A DNA stretch of 64,000 bases from JBBQZU01 sp041749535 (GTDB taxonomy: Bacteria; Bacteroidota; Bacteroidia; Flavobacteriales_D; Cryomorphaceae), in the NCBI GenBank assembly GCA_041749535.1, contig JBGTBE010000021.1, positions 5,792 through 69,791 of the forward strand, written 5' to 3'. The notes under the pieces are model-generated. The model was not told the DNA's origin, made no database searches, and saw nothing but the letters and a program-made list of their open reading frames with translations. Below are positions 9,011 to 16,380 of this stretch, piece by piece. The position numbers and the translations under genes are program-made. Each line of letters opens with the position of its first letter. The first letter of the stretch is position 1.

Positions 9011-9625
9011 TCAGATGGTTTCTTTGGTGTGTTTCATCATATTTGCCAGAAATTCCCTCGCCCGAAAAAGCTGTGCCTTTACAGTGCCTAAGGGCAAATT
9101 GAGCTCCACCGCAATTTCCTCGTAAGAGTACTCTTTGAAATACCGCAACATAACGAGTTGTTTGTAGCGGGGTTTTAGTTTCTCCACTACCAGCTGCATG
9201 GCCTTTATTTTTTGCTCCCGCATCAACTCTTCCTCAGGATCCAAACCTTCAGACTCTATATCATAAGTTACATTCTCACCGTCTTCGTTGGTGAGTCCGG
9301 TATCTATGGACATGGTTTTCTTCTTTCGCTCACGGCGAATAAAGTCAATGCAATTGTTGGAAGCAATTTTAAACATCCACGTGCTGAAGGCATAACTGGG
9401 ATGGTACTGCTCCAGGCGGTTGAAGGCCTTACCGAATGCTTCTATGGTGAGGTCCTCGGCATCATCGGAGTTGTTCACCATTTTTAGGAGCATGTAATAT
9501 ATACTCTCCCGGTAGCGCTGCATCAGTTCGGCATATGCGCTCTGATCGCCTTTGTCCACACACCTTCTCACCAATCGGTAATCGTGTTGTGCTTTAGGTG
9601 AAAGTTTTGAAATCAGTTCTTCCAT
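9011..9625 (-). CDS. ECF-type sigma-70 RNA polymerase sigma factor
   Basis: A 204-residue protein with region 2 at about residues 30-95 (AYAELMQRYRESIYYMLLKM, DAEDLTIEAFGKAFNRL, FSTWMFKIASNNCIDFIRRE) and region 4 at about 145-195 (LKPRYKQLVMLRYFKEYSYE, then EIAVELNLPLGTVKAQLFRA). An acidic linker of about 40 residues joins them. It directs core RNA polymerase to a subset of promoters. The start overlaps the 3' end of the upstream glycosyltransferase gene by 13 bases, and rsmG follows after 13 bases. No anti-sigma or FecR-like gene is adjacent, so control must be elsewhere or by expression level. Confidence 0.9.
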   Translation of the reverse strand: MEELISKLSPKAQHDYRLVRRCVDKGDQSAYAELMQRYRESIYYMLLKMVNNSDDAEDLTIEAFGKAFNRLEQYHPSYAFSTWMFKIASNNCIDFIRRERKKKTMSIDTGLTNEDGENVTYDIESEGLDPEEELMREQKIKAMQLVVEKLKPRYKQLVMLRYFKEYSYEEIAVELNLPLGTVKAQLFRAREFLANMMKHTKETI

Positions 9626-10746
9626 TTGGTATTTTTTGATGATGCGTTTGCAATATGCACTGAAGCTGTGAGAAAGATCATGGCTATTTCCATAAATGGT
9701 GCAAACAGCACCAAATCTTTGTGTCCCAGCCTTCGTGAGGAGCGGCTAAAAATAGTGATTTGTATGAATAACCTGGAGAGGAGCACAGATATAACTGCAA
9801 TTATCCATTGTTGATAGAGCAACAAGCTGATGCTTCCAGCCAAAAGCATGAGCAGACTGATGGGCTGGGCGAGAAGCAATACCTTGTGCCACAATTTATA
9901 ACGCCTCCCCGTGGTGAGATGCCGCCTCTTTTGCCACCAGAAGTTTCTCAATGTCTTTTCTGGTGTCGTTTCCACGAGTGCATCTGCATCAAGGCAAATG
10001 GAAGTGTTCTCCCTGGATGCAATTTTATTCACGAAGAGGTCATCATCGCCAGAAGCCAGTTTATAATGATCGCGGAAACCGCCCACTTCGAAGAAACGGC
10101 CTCTGGGATATGAAAGGTTCCTTCCTACTCCCATGTATGGCACTCCTGCAAGTGCAAAGCCCATGTAATTCATGGCTGTGGTCATGCTGTCAAAGCGGAT
10201 AAACGCATTCAGGAAACCAGCCTCCCGGGCGTAGGGGCTATAGCCAAGTACGATCTGGTTCTCATCAACTGCGGCATTCACCATCGTGCGAATCCACCTT
10301 CGGCTTGCGGGGCGGCAGTCGGCGTCGGTGAGCAATACCCTGCTGTACTTTGCCGCTTTTATGCCCAGCGTTACGGCGTACTTTTTGCCTCCATCGTACT
10401 GCTCATTCTCAATCACGTTCACCACATGAAGGTGTTTGTAGCGCGTTTTATACTCTTGAAGCACCGATGCGGATTCATCGAAAGATCCATCGTTTACCAC
10501 AATCACTTCGAAGGCAGAATAGTCTTGCTCGAGTATCGAGGGGAGGTTAACGAGTAGGTTGTCATACTCATTGCGCGCGGCAATCACCACACTCACTGCC
10601 TCCTCATTCTGTGAGGGGCCGGGCGGTTTGTACCACGCCACCCTTGCATACACAAACCCGAGGTATACGAGCTGAACCAGGGCTGAAAGCAGGAAGGCAA
10701 TCTTCCAGAAAAGTAATATGGATTCGAAGCTCAGGTTAAGGTGCAT
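9613..10746 (-). CDS. Family 2 glycosyltransferase, membrane-bound
   Basis: A 377-residue GT2 protein. An N-terminal transmembrane helix (ILLFWKIAFLLSALVQLVYL) precedes the GT-A domain with VVIAARNEYDNL, VVNDGSFDES, LLTDADCRP and GDDDLFV (acid residues for metal-nucleotide and catalysis). The QKRRH segment takes the place of the usual QxxRW. Two or three further helices close the protein. The ATG at 10746 (MHLNLSF) is preferred; an in-frame upstream ATG at 10824 would run into the divergent tgt promoter. Likely role is polysaccharide or glycolipid synthesis; sugar and acceptor unknown. It overlaps the ECF sigma gene. Confidence 0.85.
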   Translation of the reverse strand: MHLNLSFESILLFWKIAFLLSALVQLVYLGFVYARVAWYKPPGPSQNEEAVSVVIAARNEYDNLLVNLPSILEQDYSAFEVIVVNDGSFDESASVLQEYKTRYKHLHVVNVIENEQYDGGKKYAVTLGIKAAKYSRVLLTDADCRPASRRWIRTMVNAAVDENQIVLGYSPYAREAGFLNAFIRFDSMTTAMNYMGFALAGVPYMGVGRNLSYPRGRFFEVGGFRDHYKLASGDDDLFVNKIASRENTSICLDADALVETTPEKTLRNFWWQKRRHLTTGRRYKLWHKVLLLAQPISLLMLLAGSISLLLYQQWIIAVISVLLSRLFIQITIFSRSSRRLGHKDLVLFAPFMEIAMIFLTASVHIANASSKNTKWKN

Positions 10747-10794
10747 GGTTATCGCCGTAAAATTAGGTGAACATGCAGCTAATTCAAATCCTCT

Positions 10795-10802
10795 TATCTT
10801 TG
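10795..10802 (+). promoter_or_regulatory. -7 box of tgt
   Basis: TATCTTTG, an exact TAnnTTTG match in the 100-base divergent gap between the GT2 gene and tgt. It predicts a leader of about 40 bases before the TTG at 10848. No clear -33 TTTG at the expected distance. Confidence 0.5.
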
Positions 10803-10847
10803 CCGGCCTTCTATTTTTCAACATAGTTTACAACAGCGCCCACATCA

Positions 10848-11978
10848 TTGAAATTCACCTTACAGGCCAACGATCCCAAGTCAAATGCTAGGGCAGGGCT
10901 CATAGAAACCGACCACGGAACCATAGAGACTCCCATCTTCATGCCTGTAGGCACCGCAGGTGCCGTAAAGGCTGTGCACCGACGAGAGCTCGAAGAAGAT
11001 ATTAAAGCACAGATTATACTGGGCAATACCTACCACCTATACTTACGCCCGGGCATGGAAACCCTGGAGCGGGCAGGCGGACTTCACGCATTCAATGGCT
11101 TTTCGAAACCTCAGCTCACCGACAGCGGCGGTTATCAGGTGTATTCGTTGGCCGAAAGCCGAAAAATATCTGAAAGTGGGGTCAGTTTTCAATCGCACAT
11201 CGACGGAGCAAGACACTTTTTCACGCCAGAGCGGGCCATAGATATACAGCGCATCATCGGTGCTGATATCATCATGGCTTTTGACGAGTGCACCCCTTAC
11301 CCATGTGAGTATGGCTATGCGGAGCGCAGCATGCATCTTACACACCGCTGGCTGTTGCGCTGCTGCGAAAGGTTCGACAATACACCCGACAGGTATGGCT
11401 ATAGCCAAACATTTTTCCCCATTGTGCAAGGCAGCGTATACCCTGATTTGAGGAAACAGTCGGCGGAGTTTATCGCATCAACCAACCGGGAAGGCAATGC
11501 CATAGGTGGCCTGTCAGTGGGCGAACCCCATGAGGATATGTATGCCATGAGCGATCTGGTGTGCAGAATTTTGCCCTCCGAAAAACCCCGCTACCTCATG
11601 GGTGTAGGCACCCCGGTAAACCTGCTCGAAAACGTGGCACTCGGCATAGACATGTTCGATTGTGTGATGCCTACCCGCAATGCCCGCAACGGTATGTTGT
11701 TTACTTCCGAAGGCATCATCAACATCAAGAATGCCAAGTGGGCCAACGATTATAGTGCCTTGGATCCCAACGGAGTGTCATACGTGGATAGCCACTACTC
11801 CAAAGCATACCTGCGCCACCTCATTATCAGCAAAGAAATACTTGGCGCACAAATTGCGAGCATCCACAACCTTGCATTCTATTTATGGCTTATGGGTGAA
11901 GCACGAAAACACATTCTTGCCGGCGACTTCGCATCCTGGAAGAATGTGATGGTAACAAAGCTCGATCAGCGACTCTAA
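10848..11978 (+). CDS. tgt: tRNA-guanine transglycosylase lacking the zinc cysteines
   Basis: A 376-residue enzyme that exchanges guanine 34 in GUN-anticodon tRNAs for a queuine precursor. Family motifs are present: MPVGT, LTDSGGYQVYS (acid-base Asp92), VQGSVYPDLR, GGLSVGE and GIDMFDCVMPTR (nucleophile Asp268). At the usual zinc site the CxCxxC segment is replaced by GVSYVDS: the three cysteines align with Gly309, Ser311 and Asp314, while the fourth ligand His340 (SIHNL) is kept. Zinc binding by the standard ligands is therefore unlikely. I believe this is shared by other Bacteroidota enzymes (from memory). The start is TTG, giving the canonical MKFTLQA. An LptF/LptG-type permease follows 3 bases later. 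Confidence 0.95.
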   Translation: MKFTLQANDPKSNARAGLIETDHGTIETPIFMPVGTAGAVKAVHRRELEEDIKAQIILGNTYHLYLRPGMETLERAGGLHAFNGFSKPQLTDSGGYQVYSLAESRKISESGVSFQSHIDGARHFFTPERAIDIQRIIGADIIMAFDECTPYPCEYGYAERSMHLTHRWLLRCCERFDNTPDRYGYSQTFFPIVQGSVYPDLRKQSAEFIASTNREGNAIGGLSVGEPHEDMYAMSDLVCRILPSEKPRYLMGVGTPVNLLENVALGIDMFDCVMPTRNARNGMLFTSEGIINIKNAKWANDYSALDPNGVSYVDSHYSKAYLRHLIISKEILGAQIASIHNLAFYLWLMGEARKHILAGDFASWKNVMVTKLDQRL

Positions 11979-11981
11979 AGA

Positions 11982-13061
11982 ATGAAAAAGCTCGATCTCT
12001 ATATCATCAAGAAGTTTCTCGGGACCTTCTTTTTTATGATCGCGCTCATCATGGCCATAGCCGTGGTATTCGATGTTTCGGAAAAGTTGGATAAGTTCAG
12101 CCGCAGCGATGCAACTACCTGGGAGATCATTCTCGACTACTATGTGAATTTTGTATTTTACTTCAGCAACCTTTTCAGCTCACTGTTCATCTTCCTAAGT
12201 GTACTGCTCTTTACAAGTCAGATGGCACAGCGCTCGGAAGTGATTGCCATATTGGCCAGCGGCATCAGCTTCAGGCGCATGCTTCGCCCCTATATGGTCG
12301 CCGCGACCATACTGGTGGTCATCTCACTTTATTTCACCCATTATCAACTTTCTATTTCGAATACTACGCGCATTAATTTTGAAAATCAGCACCTCAAAAA
12401 ACAATTCAGCATTGACGAGCGGAACTTGCTTAGGCAAATCGAGCCGGGCACCATTGCCTACTTTCAGTCCTTTAACGCCCAAAACAATGTGGGCTATAAA
12501 TTCTCCATAGAAAAATGGAATGAACAGGGACATCTGACCTATAAAATGATGGCCGAAAGGGCGAGGTACGATTCAATGATGGGCTATTGGCAAATTGACA
12601 ATCCCTTTGAGCGGTTCATCACCGATAGCGGCGAGGTGATAAAAAGAACAAGGCGCATAGATACCCTTCTCAACATGGCACCTTCAGACCTTGGACAGAG
12701 GCTGAATATTGCATCCACCATGGGGTATAAGGAGTTGAACAATTTTATAAAATTCGAAAAACTGAAAGGTTCGGACAAGACCACTTTTTTTGAAATCGAA
12801 TTACACCAACGCACTTCCTTTCCATTTGCTGCATATATTCTTACCATCATTGCTGTATCGGTGGCCAGCAGAAGGGTGCGCGGTGGAATTGGCATTCACC
12901 TGGCGCTAGGGGTGCTCATAGCCTTAATCTATATTTTTGCAATGAAGATTACGACGGTGGCTGCTACCAATGCTGGTCTAGACCCCCTTCTGGCGGTGTG
13001 GCTGCCCAATATCGTTTTTGGCAGCGTGGCCATATGGCTGTACACCAAGGCCCAGAAATAA
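11982..13061 (+). CDS. LptF/LptG family permease (YjgP/YjgQ)
   Basis: A 359-residue inner-membrane protein with three N-terminal helices, a periplasmic domain of about 150 residues and three C-terminal helices, the layout of LptF/LptG. Seen motifs: LYIIKKFLGTFFF, VVFDVSEKLDKF, SEVIAILASGISFRRML and a C-terminal FPFAAYILTIIAVSVASR. LptF and LptG form the membrane part of the LptB2FG transporter that extracts lipopolysaccharide for transport to the outer membrane. The sequence does not decide between F and G. It is co-transcribed with tgt (3-base gap) and ends 2 bases from the convergent ispE. Confidence 0.85.
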   Translation: MKKLDLYIIKKFLGTFFFMIALIMAIAVVFDVSEKLDKFSRSDATTWEIILDYYVNFVFYFSNLFSSLFIFLSVLLFTSQMAQRSEVIAILASGISFRRMLRPYMVAATILVVISLYFTHYQLSISNTTRINFENQHLKKQFSIDERNLLRQIEPGTIAYFQSFNAQNNVGYKFSIEKWNEQGHLTYKMMAERARYDSMMGYWQIDNPFERFITDSGEVIKRTRRIDTLLNMAPSDLGQRLNIASTMGYKELNNFIKFEKLKGSDKTTFFEIELHQRTSFPFAAYILTIIAVSVASRRVRGGIGIHLALGVLIALIYIFAMKITTVAATNAGLDPLLAVWLPNIVFGSVAIWLYTKAQK

Positions 13062-13063
13062 TT

Positions 13064-13885
13064 TCAGAAAGGTGCTTCGTGGTAGCTGAGCCCTGATGCA
13101 ATCTTGACTGCCCTTTGGTGGTCTTCCATTTCGAAAATACCGTAAATCGCCGATCCGCTGCCCGTCATAGCGGCGTAGAGGGCGCCATTCTCGTACATGC
13201 TGTCGCGCAAAGATTCAATAAGAGGGTAATTTTCAAATGCAAATTTCTCAAACCGGTTGAGAAGAAGGTGCTTCCATTCGCTTATGGGCATGTTGCAAAC
13301 CACCTCCGAAGGTAAATGTGATGGTTGGGCTGGTTTTATTTCCCGGTAAGCATCCGCTGTGCTTATGTGAATTTCGGGGTAAACAAGGAGAATGTGATAT
13401 GCCGTAAGCGCCAGGTTTATTGGCGCAAGCAACTCTCCTCTTCCCGTAGCTCTTGCCGGGGTATTTCTTATGAAGAATGGGCAGTCACTGCCTATCCTTG
13501 CGGCGTACCCTTCCAGTACTTCCGTGCCAAGGTGTAGCTGATAATGGGTGTCCAATGCTTTGAGCATAAAAGCCCCGTCAGCGCTGCCCCCACCCATGCC
13601 CGCACCCATGGGAATGGTCTTGTGAAGGTATATATCCAGCGGAGGGATCTCTGCCACTTGCCGAAGCAATGAAAGGGCGTTGCCCACCGTATTGCCATGT
13701 TGTGAAGTTGGAATGGGCAGTCCGGTATAATGATAGGTATCCTGCTTGCCTTTTGAAGGTACAAACTCAAGGGCATCCCGTATACCCACAGGAACCATCA
13801 CCGTGTCGATATCGTGGTATCCATCTTCACGGAAGCGGAGCACCTCAAGGCCCAGGTTTATTTTAGCATTTGGAAATACCAGCAT
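13064..13885 (-). CDS. ispE: 4-diphosphocytidyl-2-C-methyl-D-erythritol kinase
   Basis: A 273-residue GHMP kinase of the non-mevalonate isoprenoid pathway; it phosphorylates CDP-ME with ATP. Seen: N-terminal FPNAKINLGLEVL with the active-site Lys, the ATP-binding loop IPMGAGMGGGSADGAFML at about residues 90-107, DCPFF, and the C-terminal MTGSGSAIYGIF. Length is typical. It is a single gene, tail to tail with the Lpt permease. A near-consensus -7 box (CATCTTTG, minus strand 13891-13898) ends 5 bases before the ATG. Confidence 0.95.
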   Translation of the reverse strand: MLVFPNAKINLGLEVLRFREDGYHDIDTVMVPVGIRDALEFVPSKGKQDTYHYTGLPIPTSQHGNTVGNALSLLRQVAEIPPLDIYLHKTIPMGAGMGGGSADGAFMLKALDTHYQLHLGTEVLEGYAARIGSDCPFFIRNTPARATGRGELLAPINLALTAYHILLVYPEIHISTADAYREIKPAQPSHLPSEVVCNMPISEWKHLLLNRFEKFAFENYPLIESLRDSMYENGALYAAMTGSGSAIYGIFEMEDHQRAVKIASGLSYHEAPF

Positions 13886-13890
13886 AGTGG

Positions 13891-13898
13891 CAAAGATG
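13891..13898 (-). promoter_or_regulatory. Possible -7 box of ispE, 5 nt before the start codon
   Basis: Minus-strand CATCTTTG differs from TAnnTTTG at the first base pair only in the sense C for T (CA instead of TA). Five bases separate it from the ATG at 13885, so a transcript from it would have almost no leader. Confidence 0.3.
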
Positions 13899-14046
13899 GA
13901 AGAATTTTGGCAAAAACTTGCCCATCTTCATACCCTGCGAAGCATACAGAAGGAATAGGATGGAAGTCGGTGGATAGGCACGGCAACTGATCATCATCGC
14001 ATATCTGAGATTAAGTGCTAAATTCGCCCTTCAAACCTAGCAGGAT

Positions 14047-15000
14047 ATGCCTATATTTTTAGACTTTGAAGAGCCTATAGCCCAGCTTATAGAACAGCTT
14101 GATAAAGCAAAGGAAATAGCGGATCAGGGTGACGTGGACATGTCGAAGTCCATTCGCGACATCGAGAAGAAAATCGCGCAAACGAAGACATCGCTCTATA
14201 AAAACCTGACCCCTTGGCAGAAAGTGCAACTCTCCAGGCACCCGGAACGCCCCTATACCCTGAGCTACTTTGACTACCTGAGCGACGGCACCTGGGTAGA
14301 GTTGCACGGGGACCGAAATGTGGGGGACGACAAGGCCATGGTTGGAGGCTTTGGCCTGCTGAATGGCAGAACAGTAATGTTTATAGGACAACAAAAAGGC
14401 ATCAATACCAAGATGCGACAGTACCGCAATTTTGGGATGCCAAATCCGGAAGGGTACCGCAAGGCGCTCAGGTTGATGAAAATGGCTGAGAAATTCAACA
14501 AACCCATTGTAACACTTATAGATACTCCCGGCGCCTTTCCAGGGCTTGAAGCGGAGGAGCGCGGACAGGGTGAAGCCATTGCCCGCAACCTCTATGAAAT
14601 GGTGGGGCTAAAAGTACCCGTGATCTGCATTATCATTGGTGAGGGAGCATCAGGTGGCGCACTCGGAATCGGTGTGGGCGACAAGGTGCTTATGATGGAA
14701 CATGCTTGGTACTCTGTGATCTCTCCCGAAAACTGTTCAACCATTCTTTGGCGCAACTGGGACCATAAGGTAGAAGCCGCATCGGCACTGAAACTCACCG
14801 CCGAAGATATGCTCAGGAACAAACTCATAGACGGCATCATCAAGGAACCCTTGGGCGGTGCCCACAACAACCGCGATGAAGCTGCAGCAAATGTCAAAGA
14901 AGCAATCCTGAAAAATCTGGAGCGACTCGACAAAGTAGCCCCTGAAAAGCGCATAAACATGCGCATCCGGAAGTTGGATGAAATGAGATCCATTGCCTAG
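14047..15000 (+). CDS. accA: Acetyl-CoA carboxylase carboxyltransferase subunit alpha
   Basis: A 317-residue protein with the family pattern: an N-terminal helical segment (FEEPIAQLIEQLDKA), RHPERPYTLSYFDYL, ELHGDRNVGDDKAMVGG, the crotonase-fold core TLIDTPGAFPGLEAEERGQG, IIGEGASGGALGIGVGD and SVISPENCSTILW. With AccD it transfers CO2 from carboxybiotin to acetyl-CoA, the first step of fatty acid synthesis. accD is not in the window. A TAAATTCG sequence at 14019-14026 may be its -7 box. The stop codon overlaps the stop codon of the convergent lipoprotein gene by 3 bases within CTAG. Confidence 0.97.
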   Translation: MPIFLDFEEPIAQLIEQLDKAKEIADQGDVDMSKSIRDIEKKIAQTKTSLYKNLTPWQKVQLSRHPERPYTLSYFDYLSDGTWVELHGDRNVGDDKAMVGGFGLLNGRTVMFIGQQKGINTKMRQYRNFGMPNPEGYRKALRLMKMAEKFNKPIVTLIDTPGAFPGLEAEERGQGEAIARNLYEMVGLKVPVICIIIGEGASGGALGIGVGDKVLMMEHAWYSVISPENCSTILWRNWDHKVEAASALKLTAEDMLRNKLIDGIIKEPLGGAHNNRDEAAANVKEAILKNLERLDKVAPEKRINMRIRKLDEMRSIA

Positions 15001-16325
15001 CGGTTGTAGTCAAAGCCGAAGTAACGGATATTTTGGTTGAAGGATTCGCTTCCTGCAAATTGGCCTGTAAGGGTATACCGCTGCAACAAAGTAGCTGACG
15101 AAGTATAGAGCAGTCCTGAAATGGACTCGTACTTCACCACAGAAGGTGACACAGAATTGGAAATGACCACAGTGGCACCCGTGCTGAAATTGTATCGGAA
15201 CAAGCCCGCAGAGGTGCTGAACACAAATTCGTTTTGGGAAATGCGATCTGCACTTTTCAGGGATTCTCCGCTCCTCTCGAAGATGATGCTGAACAGGTTG
15301 GTCACCGTATTGAGTATGCTAAGCCTCGCACCTGAAGTGCCATCCACCCAAACAAATACTTCTTCAGGCGTTTTAGCAAACATACCCCTCACCGGACCGG
15401 GCACAGCGAGAAAACTGAGCAGTAAGCCTGGTCGCGCGTAGGTGGCGAGGGAGTAATTGTTGTTTGTAATGGGTTTCTCCACCACAAAGTACTTGTCGCC
15501 AATGGCGTAAGCGCTCACGGGCCGGTGCTCGACCTGCAGCGGAAACCCAATGAGCCCTGCGGCAAATGCATCGTACACCCTGAGCCTGGGTTCAGAAAGG
15601 AGCAAGAGAAATTCGTCCACATCATTAGAGAAGCTGAGCCCGGTAAAAAAGGGCAGTGATGGAAATCCAGGTCCATCGACGGTTTGCAAGGGTTGCCACT
15701 CACCTGTTTCATAAAAAACAGCATCGCCAAGCTCCCCGCCGGCAAGGCCAAAGATGTTTTGCTTGTAGTTGAGCGCCGCCCCAACAAAATCTACTTGCCT
15801 GTCCAGATGTTCTGTCCACAGGCTGCTATCGGGGGGCCTGCTGTATACCTTCACATTGTTAAATGAAGCGGTGGCTACAAATATTCCCTCCAGCTCCAGC
15901 GGAATGGCATTGAGCCATATTTTGCGGTAAGCAGAACCCTGATTGCTCCCATCGCTCGCCCGAACCACCACATAGTAGATGCCGCTCTCCAGCTGGGGCT
16001 TGTCCAGCAAAAAGTCTGTGCCAAAATTCAAAGGATTGTCTGAAACGAGATAGGTGTACTTCTGCCCCACCGGTTGAAAATTTTCATCCAGAATTTCAAT
16101 ATCCACCGAAAGCACGCGTTCATTGTCAGTAGCTGTGAATGTAACCAGAAGGGTATCAATAGTATTGAAATTCTGATTCTCAAATGGTGCACTAATCAGC
16201 ACAAGTGGCGCCTCTTCATCCTTCTCCTCATTGCAAGAAAGTGCCAGAAGCGCTAACAAGAGCATTGAGCAGTGCACGAGGGCCTTGTTAACAGTTGTTG
16301 AGAATCTTATCTGAAAACTTTTCAT
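14997..16325 (-). CDS. Lipoprotein with Ig-like domain and beta-propeller-like region, unknown function
   Basis: A 442-residue protein. The N-terminus has a signal peptide ending in a lipobox, LLALLALSC followed by NEEKDEE, so it is probably lipidated on the Cys. Residues about 45-135 look like an Ig-like fold (LLVTFTATDNERVLSVDIEI, YYVVVRASD). The rest has repeated beta-strand units (GIFVATASFNNVKVYSRP, FGLAGGELGDAVFYE, FVFSTSAGLFRYNF) like a beta-propeller. No enzyme motif seen. It is divergent from dnaB and convergent with accA. Confidence 0.7.
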   Translation of the reverse strand: MKSFQIRFSTTVNKALVHCSMLLLALLALSCNEEKDEEAPLVLISAPFENQNFNTIDTLLVTFTATDNERVLSVDIEILDENFQPVGQKYTYLVSDNPLNFGTDFLLDKPQLESGIYYVVVRASDGSNQGSAYRKIWLNAIPLELEGIFVATASFNNVKVYSRPPDSSLWTEHLDRQVDFVGAALNYKQNIFGLAGGELGDAVFYETGEWQPLQTVDGPGFPSLPFFTGLSFSNDVDEFLLLLSEPRLRVYDAFAAGLIGFPLQVEHRPVSAYAIGDKYFVVEKPITNNNYSLATYARPGLLLSFLAVPGPVRGMFAKTPEEVFVWVDGTSGARLSILNTVTNLFSIIFERSGESLKSADRISQNEFVFSTSAGLFRYNFSTGATVVISNSVSPSVVKYESISGLLYTSSATLLQRYTLTGQFAGSESFNQNIRYFGFDYNR

Positions 16326-16368
16326 ATCGTTAAGCCCAATAGTATAGCATCAGGCCAGCAGCAACACC

Positions 16369-16376
16369 TACCTTTG
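16369..16376 (+). promoter_or_regulatory. -7 box of dnaB placed 4 nt before the ATG
   Basis: TACCTTTG, an exact TAnnTTTG match, ends 4 bases before the dnaB ATG at 16381. With the usual start 4-7 bases downstream, the mRNA would begin at or next to the A of the ATG (leaderless). Confidence 0.5.
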
Positions 16377-16380
16377 AACC

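Noticed and set aside
13899..13961. 20-codon frame upstream of accA
   Set aside because: Too short, no conserved feature and opposite the ispE promoter region.
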